64,000 nucleotides of DNA from contig NW_025408671.1 of the NCBI RefSeq assembly GCF_020360975.1, positions 1,736,001-1,800,000 on the forward strand. The letters run 5' to 3'. A program made the translations under genes and the position numbers. A model generated the notes under the pieces. The model was not told where the DNA came from and made no database searches. It saw nothing but the letters and a program-made list of their open reading frames with translations. This stretch comes from Hirsutella rhossiliensis (taxonomy: Eukaryota > Ascomycota > Sordariomycetes > Hypocreales > Ophiocordycipitaceae). Positions 45,136 through 56,470 of the stretch are shown in pieces. Positions within the stretch are counted from its first letter, which is position 1. Each line of letters begins with the position of its first letter.

Positions 45136-45804
45136 TCTGGAAGGCTGCAACTAGACAGATGTGTGGGAAATAGGCCGTTGCTCGATGGGTCAAGATGGTT
45201 GCTGCCCAGAGTGACAGGTGCGGACGGGCCAGATTTATGGAAAAGGCCTTGGCCCAGTGCCATGAATCGGTCCTATATGCCGTCCATGACCTAGACCAAC
45301 TGCTTCAGCTGTAAAGTCCGGCTTCTGACGGCGCGCGAGATCCGTCGAGTCCGTAGGCTCCGGCATATGCACTGACTTGGCTTCAACTGTCACATGCATA
45401 TTACGTTTGACATACTCGAATTCTCAGACATGCTCCTTGTCTCGTCTGGACTGAGTCAGTGTTGTCTCATTGTCCCGCGCATGTCTCGATAGACAAGCAG
45501 AAGCGGCATCTACGGCCCCTCCTTGGTCCCGGCCGCAGCCGAGCTCCGTCACCGGTGCGGGGATACGGCTGAATCCTAGGACTGAGACATGCGCATCGCC
45601 GTCGCCGACTACTTACTAGTCACGTTTAACCGGGATTTCGAAACTACAAGTCTCTGCCCCGGACTCTGGATATAAGTGATGCAATCCAATTCATCATCCA
45701 ACTCCCTTTGCACCCCAAGCTCGTCTTTACGTCCATCATTCTACTTGGAGAAAAATCTCATTTGATCCTTGCTCGTCTTCAAAACTTACGTTTGTCCCCT
45801 CAGA
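45136..45804. promoter_or_regulatory. Divergent promoter of two secreted-protein genes
   Basis: 669 bp between the PAN-domain gene (minus) and the small secreted gene (plus). A TATA-like GATATAAG lies at 45669-45676, about 130 bp before the plus-strand ATG. Shared regulation is plausible (inference). Confidence 0.55.
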
Positions 45805-46167
45805 ATGAAGATCTTACTCTCCACACTCGTGTGCATTGCCACCTTGGCCTGCCACTCTTTAGCCTTCTTCTTCAAACCCATCACTATCCAGCTGAAGCCT
45901 CTCCCATGGAAGCCTCTGCACTGGAAGCCTTTATCTTGGAAGCCCCTTCCTTGGATCCCGCTTAATCTGGGCGGAGGCGGCGGCGGCGGGTCGTGTCCCA
46001 CTCCACGCTGTCCCCAGGCTACCTGTCCCCAACAGAACTGCCCCAGACCAGACTGTGTTGCCCCCTTGGCCTATAGAACGGTACACGCCGCGGTCGATAG
46101 TTGCATAGTCAATGGTTTCTCGGATGCCATCATCTCCAACGATGGGTCTCTGTCCCAATGTGTGTGA
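45805..46167 (+). CDS. Small secreted Cys-Pro-rich protein A
   Basis: Single exon, 120 residues. The signal peptide (MKILLSTLVCIATLACHSLA) is followed by FFFKPI, a row of five near-repeats of W-K/I-P-L type (LPWKPLHWKPLSWKPL...), a run of seven Gly, then Cys-Pro pairs (CPTPRCPQATCPQQNCPRPDC). The C-terminal motif is DSCIVNGFSDAIISNDGSLSQCV. Proteins B (47361) and C (49168) share the Cys-Pro region and this C-terminal motif. No known domain recognised; size, secretion and cysteines make an effector-like or wall-associated role possible (inference). The ATG is chosen at the signal peptide; the open frame upstream has no other ATG in it that improves the model. Confidence 0.75.
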   Translation: MKILLSTLVCIATLACHSLAFFFKPITIQLKPLPWKPLHWKPLSWKPLPWIPLNLGGGGGGGSCPTPRCPQATCPQQNCPRPDCVAPLAYRTVHAAVDSCIVNGFSDAIISNDGSLSQCV

Positions 46168-47360
46168 TAGCACACGGTCGCCACGGATAGCATCTGCTTT
46201 CGACAACACGGCTAAAGTCTCAATCACACCCGGCTCACTGCTGTCAATGTGGCATGGTCAAATGTAGCAGCTTTACAGCTCTCAGGACGGTTTTTTACAT
46301 GAATGGAAAAAGGGCGATAGCACAGGTAGTTGGTGCGAGCATAAGCAGACGGCATCCATTACCAAGATTCCTATTTTTGTATGCAAAGTAGAAAGAATGG
46401 AATTCGAACATGCTGAGGAGTAGTCACCCAAAGAGTATAGTTGATGGTCTGTCCATGCCGTATGGCTTCCTTGAAATTATTGCGTGCAGGCAGCACTGCT
46501 GGTACATACTGACGGCGTACATGCGAGAACTTGGATGTTTTTCTCATCAGGCTAACCCAATGAGGATTCTGTCTCTTGATGCAGCGGCCGTTTCTACTTG
46601 GTCCAAGGTTGAACTCTGGCGGGGCACAAGTGACCGCTGAACTTCGTAGGTTCGCGTCATTTGCTATCAGCCAAGTACGAAGTTCAAGATTCGGAGAGTT
46701 TTTGGAGGCGCTAAGGCGAGGTGACGTACTTGGCCCTTTGTATGCTTGTCTCGGAATCCAGTTGAAAGATCCCTGATGATTTGTGATGAAGACTTCAGCC
46801 TGCAGGTTGCATTATTGCAGTCACACCGGCCGCCCGGCATAGCACCTACGTCCAGCACCACGACTTCTTCGGCAGGCCGGTGACATGCTGTCTCATCACG
46901 GTCTCGAAAAAGCCGATAGCCTATCAGCCCCCGCAATGAGCCGTGTGCATGTATATATTCATCTGCGCCTCTCGCAGGGAACTAAAGACATGCTGTCGTG
47001 GGGGCACTGGATCCAGATCCTCCTACGCATGTGGGAAAAGAGAGCTTTCCGCTCTCATCTAGCTGAGACAGCATGACATACCTCGTCTCAAAAAACAAAT
47101 ATTCAAAAGTAACGACAAAAGATAAGCCCTTGACGCCGTCTGGTTCGCATTGATGCATGTAGGACTCGAACTGGACGCGAATATTCTATATCCACGTAAT
47201 TGAGGGGGTCCGAGCTACTTTATCTATTCAACTTCCCCCATTGGAGTGTGTTAATCAGTTTTCCCACTTACTCCGTCCCATCTTTACAACTCATCAAAGG
47301 CCCTAACCCCGTGCCGGTCCAGTGTAGTTTCAAAGCTTCATCTCTGGCCCAAGAATATTC
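46168..47360. other. Intergenic between secreted proteins A and B
   Basis: 1.2 kb. A TATA-like TCTATATCC sits near 47186, about 175 bp before protein B. No other gene recognised. Confidence 0.5.
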
Positions 47361-47669
47361 ATGCAGTCCTCTTTCTTCGGCCTGGCCGTCGTGGGCCTAT
47401 TGGCAGCTCAGTCAACGGCCTTCTTCTTTCGACCCATTCCGCTGAATCTTGGAAAGCCTTTGTGGCGTCCGATTAACCTGGGCGGCGGAGGGGGAGGTGG
47501 ACGAGCACCCAGCTGTCCAAGCCCTTATTGTCCCTCACCGCAGAGCAACACGCCCAACTGCCCAAAGAACGCCGCCTACGAGCAGCGGACCAACGACATC
47601 CAGTCATGTTCAGCTCAAGGCAGGACGTCGTATTTCAACTCGGACGGATCGCTGAATAGCTGCCGATAA
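47361..47669 (+). CDS. Small secreted Cys-Pro-rich protein B
   Basis: Single exon, 102 residues. The signal peptide (MQSSFFGLAVVGLLAAQSTA) is followed by FFFRPIPLNL, KPLWRPINL, seven Gly, then SCPSPYCPSPQ...NCPKN and the C-terminal motif NDIQSCSAQGRTSYFNSDGSLNSC. The order signal peptide, FFF[KR]PI, NLGGGGGGG, Cys-Pro, DGSL-C is the same as in protein A, so A and B are paralogues. Function unknown. Four of the cysteines could pair, two in the Cys-Pro part and two in the terminal motif (inference). Confidence 0.75.
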   Translation: MQSSFFGLAVVGLLAAQSTAFFFRPIPLNLGKPLWRPINLGGGGGGGRAPSCPSPYCPSPQSNTPNCPKNAAYEQRTNDIQSCSAQGRTSYFNSDGSLNSCR

Positions 47670-49167
47670 ATAAGCCCGCCAAGGTTCGCAAACTTGATCT
47701 CCAGCTTGCCTCGCCGACTCGGGCCAATGCTTGCACTTGTATCGAGCTGAACAGGCACCCGGAATAGGACATTTCACAACGATTATGGGGAAGGAGACTC
47801 TGGCTTGACATTGATGGTCACATTCGCGGGGAGCAGGTAGAGAGAAACAGCACATCGGACTGCTGCCAATATAGCGTTTCAACTTTGAGGCAGCTTGAAA
47901 CTGCGCCCATTTTCCTCGCGCTCTAGGGATTTGTAGTAAGCAGGACTCGAGTTATCCCAAATGTATTACGCATGCTCATCGGCTGTGTCGGAAAAATGCT
48001 TGTAGTATGCATTACTTGAATTGAGCATGCCCTACGTTAAGTTGGTCTGCTGTATTAGCTATGAGCTACAGCTGCCCTTGGGTGATGCAGGCGTAAGTGT
48101 CAGGGATCTTCCCTCGAGCAGTGCACAGGGCCCGTCCGGGTGCGTTCCGGGAGAAATTGCTTCTTTGATGTCACGAGCTGAGTTGCAAACTTAGACGCGG
48201 TGTAACTATTCCATGTGTGGTTACTTCGTACTATGTTGAGATTGAATAATCTTAGGCGGCAGCGGCACCGACTAATGCACAGGGTCTCGGCGAACACAAC
48301 CCGTGGTGATAAGCACTATATCGGCCAGGGGTCCAATACGTACAACGAAGCGGCGCTCTTGATACTGACGGCCTGCTTAAGCCACACAAGTCCTGCTTCC
48401 CCCCTTTCTGTTCTCACTTGCCAACCAGGCCGGAAAAAAGAGTGCGGCGTGCTGAAGCGGGTGTGAGACCAGTCCACCTATATGCAACTGTGCAGCTGTG
48501 CCGAAACCGCGGTGAAGCTGGACACGGACAACTATTTGGACTCCAGAGCAGATCTATGCATCTTTCGGAACGTCCCGCCTCAACCTCGCTTTTAATGCCT
48601 TGGATAGGTAAGTCTGAATCGTGCAGTGACGCGGATTGCAGATTCAGCTGAACCCCTCCCAGCCGTGTCCAGCTGACTCGAAGTAGCATCATGCGCGGGC
48701 GATGTCTAAATCTCGAGCAGCAAAGGGTGCGGCTAAAACCCTTGCGTTGCTACTGTCGACGCTTGATCGGCAGTCGTCACCCGGTGAAAGAGCTTGCAGG
48801 TTGATCTGTCCGAGACAACTCCTCCTTTGACACGCCAATCATATCCGGAGCGTCGACACGACCGCTGCTTGTCTTACCCGGGCCTCGGGAGACGAAACAA
48901 TACCTAGGCCTGTTGACCGATCTCTTGGCCATGACGTTTGCGAACGCCTCCAGTGACGGGGTTATACGCTGCGGCACGAGCTCCATATGTCATTCCATCA
49001 CCTCCGTGACCTGTCTACATGACTGCAGACCTACACTACCACAGGAGCATATAAAGGCTAGGACTTGTGCCGATGGTCGAAGTGGTTATTGCTCGGACTG
49101 GACAGTAGCTCCAACCATTTTCCATTTATTCCCCCTTTGACAGTACCTTTTGTTCCCAGCAGACGCC
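47670..49167. other. Intergenic between secreted proteins B and C
   Basis: 1.5 kb. A good TATA box (TATAAAG, 49050-49056) lies about 115 bp before protein C. No gene recognised; GC content is lower than in the housekeeping block. Confidence 0.5.
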
Positions 49168-49791
49168 ATGGGGAGCTGGTCGTTTCTCATCGTTGCCGTT
49201 CTCAGCACTTTTGTTCCGTCTGCCCGAGCAAACGCTGATTTAAAGTGTGCCGCTCCAGGATGGGGCTCGAAAACTCACTATCAGAGATGGAATAATGTGG
49301 ACCTGGCCAACTGCAAGCAGAGGTGCTTGGCGGACCCAAAATGCCTTTCTTACAGCGACAAAATGGTACCCCCGGGCGGCAACTGTTATCTATACGCCAC
49401 GTCAGTCAAAAATACTCCCTATGGCCCCTATCCTCAGTGGGGCATGTACGATCGAAACTGTGGTGTTGCTCCTGCTCCTGCACCTACACCGTCTTGCCCG
49501 GTACCCAAATGCCCTGAGCCCGAATGCCCGGCGCCGAAGTGTCCCTCGCCAGAATGCCCGGTTCCGAAGTGTCCTTCACCAGAATGCCCGGTACCAAAGT
49601 GTCCCTCACCAGAATGCCCGGTATCCAAGTGTCCCGAGCCGCAATGCCCGGAGCCGAAGTGCCCGCCGCCAGCATGCCCGAAGCATCCGGATGTTCAACA
49701 GCGAGCCGATGACATTCACTCGTGCGAATCCCATGGTCTGTCGGCACTCTTCAACAAGGACGGGTCGCTGCACAGCTGTGTTCATGCTTAA
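49168..49791 (+). CDS. Secreted PAN-like + Cys-Pro repeat protein C
   Basis: Single exon, 207 residues. The signal peptide (MGSWSFLIVAVLSTFVPSARA) is followed by a PAN/Apple-like domain (residues 25-105; NCKQRCLADPKCLSYSD, GGNCYLYATS, MYDRNCG). Then come about twelve CP-x-P-[KE] units (CPVPKCPEPECPAPKCPSPE...), encoded by 15/30-bp DNA repeats, and the C-terminal motif DDIHSCESHGLSALFNKDGSLHSC. It links the PAN family of the 42.9-45.1 kb gene to the DGSL motif of proteins A and B. No enzymatic domain. ATG 49168 starts the signal peptide; a TATA box lies about 115 bp upstream. Function unknown; extracellular binding is likely (inference). Confidence 0.78.
   Translation: MGSWSFLIVAVLSTFVPSARANADLKCAAPGWGSKTHYQRWNNVDLANCKQRCLADPKCLSYSDKMVPPGGNCYLYATSVKNTPYGPYPQWGMYDRNCGVAPAPAPTPSCPVPKCPEPECPAPKCPSPECPVPKCPSPECPVPKCPSPECPVSKCPEPQCPEPKCPPPACPKHPDVQQRADDIHSCESHGLSALFNKDGSLHSCVHA
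49495..49680 (+). repeat. Cys-Pro coding tandem repeat
   Basis: Repeats of a 15-bp unit, often paired into 30 bp (tgcccggt.ccgaagtgtccctcgccagaa type), encode CPVPKCPSPE. At least three 30-bp copies are almost identical (49541-49630), which suggests recent expansion. Confidence 0.85.
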
Positions 49792-50721
49792 TCCTACAAC
49801 GCGCTATCGGTACATGCACGCACGCTGGTCGGCCATCCTTCCATCTCTATCAACGCTTGCCTCCCTGCAAGCCCAGCGGGGGGCGAGCGATGTCATTAAT
49901 ACGGGTGGAAGACCGCTGGGCTGATGGGCCGTTGGAGGACACCAGTGGTCTCTGGAAGGGTTTATAGCCAAGAAAACTCCATGAGCTATGTTCATATGAG
50001 ACCTAGGCTTTCGCTCCTTCCTGTAGCTAGAGGGATCACCATCAATAGATCATCCCTTCACACTTTCCCAGTCCGTGTGTGCGAACAACATGGGCAACGT
50101 TGCAATAAGCTTCTAGCTATAGTATTTGCAAGCAGGTAGGGGGGGCGAAATGCTATTGGCTGCAGCAGCCTACTAAATTTGTTTCAACTATAGACAGTCA
50201 AGTAGCATGGCATGGGCAAGTCCTCTAGCAAGGTAGACAATTAAGGGATTTATACAAGGCAGCCCTAAGTACAAATGATATCGAGATTGAGAGGAAATAG
50301 GCCAAGCAGTAGTTCTTTATAGTCGGCCGTGTTTATCCTTTCGCCCTAACATGGGAACTTAACAACGCAATAGCTTACAGTAGAAGAGTCGGAGGACGAC
50401 AATATTACCTCGAGGTCTTTTACTACGCCCATGCCGTCTTCTTTGTCTTTATAGTTAAAGCCTTAATCTATACTATAAATAAATACTATAAATACGCCTA
50501 AGTTTCTACTGCCTAGTTTACCCCGCGCGAGGCAAGCGCGACGTACAAGACGAGTACCTAAAGATACTTACGATTTCTTGTGGATGACTAAGACGCCAAC
50601 GCCCGATTGAAGAGGGGATTTTTAGAGAATCCGGGCCAAATAGAGATTTGCCTCGGGACAAATAGTAATACTCCATAGTAATGCTCGTCGGCAATTAGCC
50701 CCATCAATCACCAACAACATC
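49792..50721. other. Intergenic with AT-rich, RIP-like stretch
   Basis: 930 bp. From about 50100 to 50700 the sequence becomes rich in TA dinucleotides (e.g. 50460-50500) unlike the flanks and has no open frame, which resembles a RIP-mutated transposon remnant. No terminal repeats could be defined. Confidence 0.4.
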
Positions 50722-51464
50722 ATGACGATTCAAGTCCAGATCCGCCGTGCAAGGGAAGCCGACATCGCCGCCATGTCCATGATTGAAGTTGAATCATTTA
50801 GCGATAGCCCGTATCACACAGCTCTGTTTCCAAAGGAGCTGCGGGCCAGGCCTGGCATTGAAGAGCAGCTGGAATGGTCTAGCCGGCACATGAGCCAAGC
50901 CATGAAAGATCCGAGCAGTCGCTATGTCGTGGCCACCGATGGATCGAATGAAGCCATCTTGGGTTTCGCGGAATGGGTTGCGTCGAAGCCCCGTGAAACT
51001 ACATCTCAGCCAACTGAGAAAACGGCAGAGGAAAGTGCCCGAGCCTATCAAGAAGGGCTAGAGCGTCTGCCGGCGTACTTGGACAAGGCTGCTATTGTCA
51101 GATGTGATGATGAGACGGGCCAGTTGCTCAAAGCCGCACGCTTATTCCTTGGAGACAAAAGGCTGAGCGACATGTGGAGTGCGTCTTCCCAAACCCTACC
51201 AACTTTCTCGACAAAACTAGCTGCTGACACGTGATTGCAGCACTGAACTCTATTGCAGTGGCTGCGATGTATCGGTTAAAGGGCATCGGCAAGATGCTTA
51301 CTCGCTGGGGGATAGATGCCGCGAATGAGGAGAGGCGGGATATTTGGCTTGTATCGGCGCCTACCGGGCGGTCCATGTACCTCTCTCTTGGCTTCAAGGA
51401 GGTGGCTGTGGGAATCCGGGCAGGCGAGGCCCAGCACCTCATGTTTCGAGAGACTATTGGCTGA
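50722..51464 (+). CDS. GNAT-family N-acetyltransferase
   Basis: Exons 50722..51178 and 51241..51464 (62-nt intron, donor GTGCGT, acceptor TTGCAG), 226 residues. GNAT features: QIRRAREADIAAMSMIEVES at the N-terminus, AILGFAEWV (beta strand 4), and the acetyl-CoA segment MYRLKGIGKMLTRWGID (R-x-x-G-[IV]-G-K pattern), then SAPTGRSMYLSLGFKEV. The codon split A|CA gives MWTLNSIAVAA. The family transfers acetyl from acetyl-CoA to amines; the substrate is unknown. The middle (residues 85-150) is polar, without features. It stands alone between the RIP-like stretch and the NLR gene. Confidence 0.85.
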
Positions 51465-52087
51465 TTCATCGGACCGTTCATGGCAGCCTTTATACATGTA
51501 GCAAAGATGGAAGGGTGCCTGCCAGAGTCCGGTGGAAAAAATATGGATCAACGTAAAGGGACGCCGGCGTCAGACATACTCAGGGGATTCGCGGTGGCCG
51601 ACTTGGACCATGGAACTTGAGATGGCCAAGAGCGTATCTATCTTTCCATATAGGCCTCGTCCCGCGCCGTCTGATTGGCACCTGCAGGTCATTTCCGCTA
51701 GGCATAACGCGCGGAGCTGACCAGCCGCTACCATCCGTTCCTTGATCTCCATTCGCCGGCAAGGCAGACTTCACGGCATGGCCCCTCCTCCCGCCTTGGT
51801 AGCCTCGCCTCGATTCCGCCGTTGGCTGATCTCGAGCTAAGTCTATGCGACATGTAACCAGCTCACCAAAAGGGGGCTTACCCTACGTGATGACATTGGC
51901 TCGTATTTTCTGCGCCTGAAAGCGGGGAAAATGGGGAAGTGAGCAAGGATGTACGGACTATAAGCCTCAGCAAAAGATGCTCCTCCAAGACCATAGCTCA
52001 GCCCAACTGGCTAAACTAGTGTCTGTCAAGAGACTCGTGAGACTCTGTCGTCAAAGCCTGTCACGAAACCAGGCATCACCAGCAGGC
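51465..52087. promoter_or_regulatory. Upstream region of the PNP-NACHT-ankyrin gene
   Basis: 620 bp. An in-frame ATG at 51977 would add 37 residues to the NLR protein. No gene or clear TATA box seen. Confidence 0.5.
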
Positions 52088-55000
52088 ATGTCTAACCCAA
52101 ACGACTACAATGTTGGATGGATCTGCGCCGTCACGACCGAGTATGTGGCTGCGCAGGCCATGCTCGACGAAAAGCACCAAGGGCCAGCATCTGTGGCCAC
52201 GCACGATAACAATGACTACACGCTGGGCAGGATTGGCCAACACAACGTCGTCATCGCCGTTCTACCCCTCGGCGAGTACGGAATATCATCCGCCGCCACC
52301 GTCGCGCGAGACCTGCTCCATAGTTTCGCCAATGTTAGAGTCGGCCTCATGGTTGGCATCGGCGGTGGCGCACCAAGTTCTAAGCACGACATCCGGCTTG
52401 GAGACATCGTGGTCAGCACGTCTGGTGGCGGCCAGTGTGGTGTGTTCCAGTACGATTTTGGACGCGCTGTACAGGACCGCCAATTCCAAGAGACGGGATT
52501 TCTGAATCAACCGCCCCAACTTCTTCGAACAGCCGTGGGCGGCCTTAAAGCACAGTACATAGGTGAGGGTCACCAACTTGAAGAGACTATAAACAACCTC
52601 ATCGACAAGAAGCCAAGACTGCGGAAAACATACAGCCGACCGGGGGCATCCACTGATCGCCTGTATAAGCCAGGAGTTCTTCATCCCGAAAAGGATGAGT
52701 CTGGCTGTGCAACGACCTGTGGCGATGATCCGTCGAACATTGTACCACGACATGAGCGGACCGAAGACGAAGATAACCCGGCAATCCACTATGGTCTAAT
52801 CGCTTCGGCCAATAGACTAATGAAGGACGCTTCGATCCGGGATTCACTTGCAGCGAGCAAGGAGGTTTTGTGTTTCGAAATGGAAGCAGCCGGCTTGATG
52901 AATCATTTCCCATGTCTAGTCATCCGCGGCATCTGCGACTACTCCGATACGCATAAAAACAAGGAGTGGCAGGGTTACGCAGCCATGACGGCCGCAGCAT
53001 ATGCCAAGGATCTGCTCCGTCGCATTCCTCGGAATAAGATCGAGGCCGAGAGGAAGCTTGGCGAGGTACTCGACGGTTAGTCAAGGTGCTAAATAGTTCA
53101 TTACCATAACCAATAAATGACACTTGTTTTGCGACAGGACTCCAACAGGGCGTCGCCCACCTGGTCCACAAGCAACGCCATCGCGACTCCGAGGCCATTC
53201 TTGAGTGGCTTGCGCCGGTTGATTATGCCCCTCAGCAGAGCGACTATTACGGGAGAAGACAGCCTGGAACTGGCCAGTGGCTTCTCGACTCGCCACACTA
53301 TCTCGAGTGGCTAGGCACCAAGGGGAAGACGTTGTTCTGTCCGGGAATGCCGGGAGCCGGAAAGACAATTCTCACATCGATTGTCATCGACAACCTCGGT
53401 CGACAATTCGACATGACTGATGTTGGACTCTGCTACGTTTATTGCAACTTCCGGCGCCGGGATGAGCAAGGAATCACTGACTTGCTAGCGAGTCTACTGA
53501 AACAACTGGCCGAAAATCAACCTTCGTTACCAGAAAGCGTGACAGAGCTTTATCAACGCCACAGAATGATGCGGACGCGACCATCAATGGACGAAGTTCG
53601 GCGGGCGCTGCATTCTTTGGCGGCGGATTTATCGAGCTCGAGACTTTTCATTGTCATTGACGCGCTTGACGAGTGTCCTGCATCTAACGGCTGCCGATCG
53701 CAATTCATAGAAAATGTTTTCCAAGTGCAAAATACCTCGAGAGCAAATGTCTTTGCGACTTCGAGGAACATCCCGGAGATCACGGACAAGTTCAAAAAAT
53801 GCATTTCATTGGAGATTCACGCAAGCGACCATGACGTGCGACAGTACCTCGACGGTCATATGTATCGACTGCCAGCCTTCGCTAAACGTGATCAAAAGTT
53901 GCAAGAAGAAATCAAGAATGGAATTGTGCTGGCGGTAAAGGGAATGTGCGTCGCATCTTTTTCGGAACCTGGGACAAGACGCTAATGTTAACATCATCAG
54001 GTTCCTCCTCGCACAGCTCCATCTGGACGCCCTCGTTGGAAAGAAGTCTCCCTATGCTGTCCAAATTGCTCTTCAAAATCTATCCACCGGCTCGAATGCA
54101 TATGACGACGCATACCGAGACGCAATGAAGCGCATTCAAGGCCAGGTAGAAGACCAGAAGGTGCTCGCAATGGATGTTTTATCATGGATCACCTATGCAT
54201 TGCGACCGTTGACCACATCGCAACTCCAGCACGCTCTTGCTACAGAAGTCGGACACCAAGACCTTATAAGAGGCAACATATCAGACGTTGAAGATTTGGT
54301 GTCAGCATGCGCTGGATTGGTCACAGTCGATAAAGAAAGTGATATCATCCGGCTGGTCCACTATACGACGCAGCAATACTTTGAGCGGGAGCAAAAAAAC
54401 TGGTTTCCAAATGCAGAGTACATGATCGCGACGACTTGCGTTATATATCTTTCATTCAACGCGTTTGAAAGTGGGATTTGCCGGACACGAGAGAAGTTTG
54501 ATGACAGGCTGCGGTTATATCGGCTCTACGACTACGCTGCCAGCTGCTGGGGGCATCATGCTCGTGCGTCTTCAACTTTACCGCAGGGAGTCCTGGACTT
54601 CTTAAAGTGTAAGCCGAAGGTGGTGGCGTCGAACCAAGCTAGACGTATAATTGCGATTCCGCCTTTATCTGGGCAATTCGATACGACAGGACTACACTTG
54701 GCCATCGGCTTTGGGATTCTGGAAGCAGCATATTCCCTCATCGAGAGCGCACATGACATAGATTCCAAGGATTTCGAAGGTCATACGCCGCTTTACCATG
54801 CAGCGCGTATTGGACACGAGGCCGTTGTACGGCTACTCCTCGACAAGGGCGCCAGCGTTGAGGTTCAGGGGCAGAGCATGGCGGCGCTATGTTGGGCTGC
54901 GCTAAATGGTCACGAGTCCGTTGTACGGCTACTCCTCGACAAGGGCGCCAGCGTTGAGGTTCAGGGGCAGAGCGCCACGCCGCTATGTTGGGCTGCGCTA

Positions 55001-56470
55001 AATGGTCACGAGTCCGTTGTACGGCTACTCCTCGACAAGGGCGCCAGCGTTGAGGTTCAGGGGCAGAGCGCCACGCCGCTATGTTGGGCCGCGAGAAATG
55101 GTCACGAGTCCGTTGTACGGCTACTCCTCGACAAGGGCGCCAGCGTTGAGGTTCAGGGGCAGAGCGTGGCGGCGCTACCTTGGGCCGCGAGAAATGGTCA
55201 CGAGTCCGTTGTACGGCTATTCCTCGACAAGGGCGCCAGCATTGAGGCTCAGGGGCAGAGCGCCACGCCGCTATGTTGGGCTGCGCTAAATGGTCACGAG
55301 TCCGTTGTACGGCTACTCCTCGACAAGGGCGCCGATATTGAGGGTAAGAGTCAAAACATTGGCTGGACGCCGCTATCTTGGGCCGCGGCAAGTGGTCACG
55401 AGTCCGTTATACGGCTACTCCTCGACAAGGGCGCCGATATTGAGGGTAAGAGTCAAAACTTTAGCCGGACGCCGCTATCTTTTGCCGCGGAAAATGGTCA
55501 CGAGTCCGTTATACGGCTACTCCTCGACAAGGGCGCCGATATTGAGGGTAAGAGTCAAAACATTGGCCGGACGCCGCTATCTTGGGCCGCGGCAAGTGGT
55601 CACGAGTCCGTTATACGGCTACTCCTCGACAAGGGCGCCGATATTGAGGGTAAGAGTCAAAACTTTAGCCGGACGCCGCTATCTTTTGCCGCGGAAAATG
55701 GTCACGAGTCCGTTATACGGCTACTTCTCGAAAATGGAGCTAATACCGAGCTAAGGAGTGAGAGTGGCCAGACGCCGCTGTTCTGGGCTATCGAGACAGG
55801 GCATATGGAAATTATACAGCTACTTCTTCAGAAAGGCGCCAGCGTCGAGTCAAGGAGTAATAATGGCGAGACGCCGCTAATCTTAGCCGCTATGAGAGGG
55901 ATAGAGGTCGCTGTACGGCTGCTTCTCGACAAGGGGGCCAATGCCGAGTCAAGGAGTGAGACAGGCGAGACGCCGCTATTTTGGGCCGTTGAAAACGAGC
56001 ATGAGGCCATTGTGCGGCTGCTTCTCCAGAATGGAGCCAACACCGAGCCAAGGAGTGAGAGTGGCCAGACGCCGCTGTTCTGGGCTATCGAGACAGGGCA
56101 TATGGAAATTATACAGCTACTTCTTCAGAAAGGCGCCAGCGTCGATTCAAGGAGTAATAATGGCGAGACGCCGTTAATCTTGGCCGCTAAGAGAGGGATG
56201 GAGATCGCTGTGCGGCTGCTTCTCGACAAGGGGGCCAATGCCGAGTCAAGGAGTGAGACAGGCGAGACGCCCCTATCATGGGCCGCTTGCAAAGGGCATG
56301 GGGCAATCGTACGGCTGCTGCTGGGAGCCGGCAAATTCGAAGAATTCGACAAGACTTACGCCTGGGAGCTTGCGGCATTCAGAGGACATGGACAGGTAGA
56401 ATCGCTGCTGCACTCTGAAGGAGTGGCCGAGACTCAGGATATCCTTGGCCTCATGGCGCTTTTTTCTTAA
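52088..56470 (+). CDS. NLR-like protein: nucleoside phosphorylase-NACHT-ankyrin
   Basis: Exons 52088..53075, 53138..53945 and 54001..56470; introns 62 nt (donor GTTAGT) and 55 nt (donor GTGCGT); 1,421 residues. Domain order: PNP_UDP_1-type nucleoside phosphorylase/nucleosidase (residues 5-320; [44 protein letters not shown]), NACHT NTPase (Walker A GMPGAGKT at 53344-53367, Walker [11 protein letters not shown] about residue 500), winged-helix region, then about 17 ankyrin repeats from residue 855. Fungal NLR-like proteins with this architecture are common; the phosphorylase-type domain is thought to act as the effector, as in bacterial defence NLRs, and the repeats as the sensor. The repeats are nearly identical in DNA sequence. 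The start at 52088 ([11 protein letters not shown]) fits family N-termini; ATG 51977 is possible. Confidence 0.92.
54908..56330 (+). repeat. Near-identical ankyrin-coding tandem repeats
   Basis: The block starting GGTCACGAGTCCGTT recurs every 96 bp at 54908, 55004, 55100, 55196 and 55292, then every 102 bp at 55394, 55496, 55598 and 55700; the last four form two copies of a 204-bp double unit. After that a 297-bp triple unit is repeated (GGCCAGACGCCGCTG at 55766 and 56063). Changes concentrate at the few positions between TPL and AA and around the loop. Confidence 0.95.

Noticed and set aside
54908..55800. Regular repeats as a satellite or array
   Set aside because: Fully explained by in-frame ankyrin repeats of 32-34 residues.
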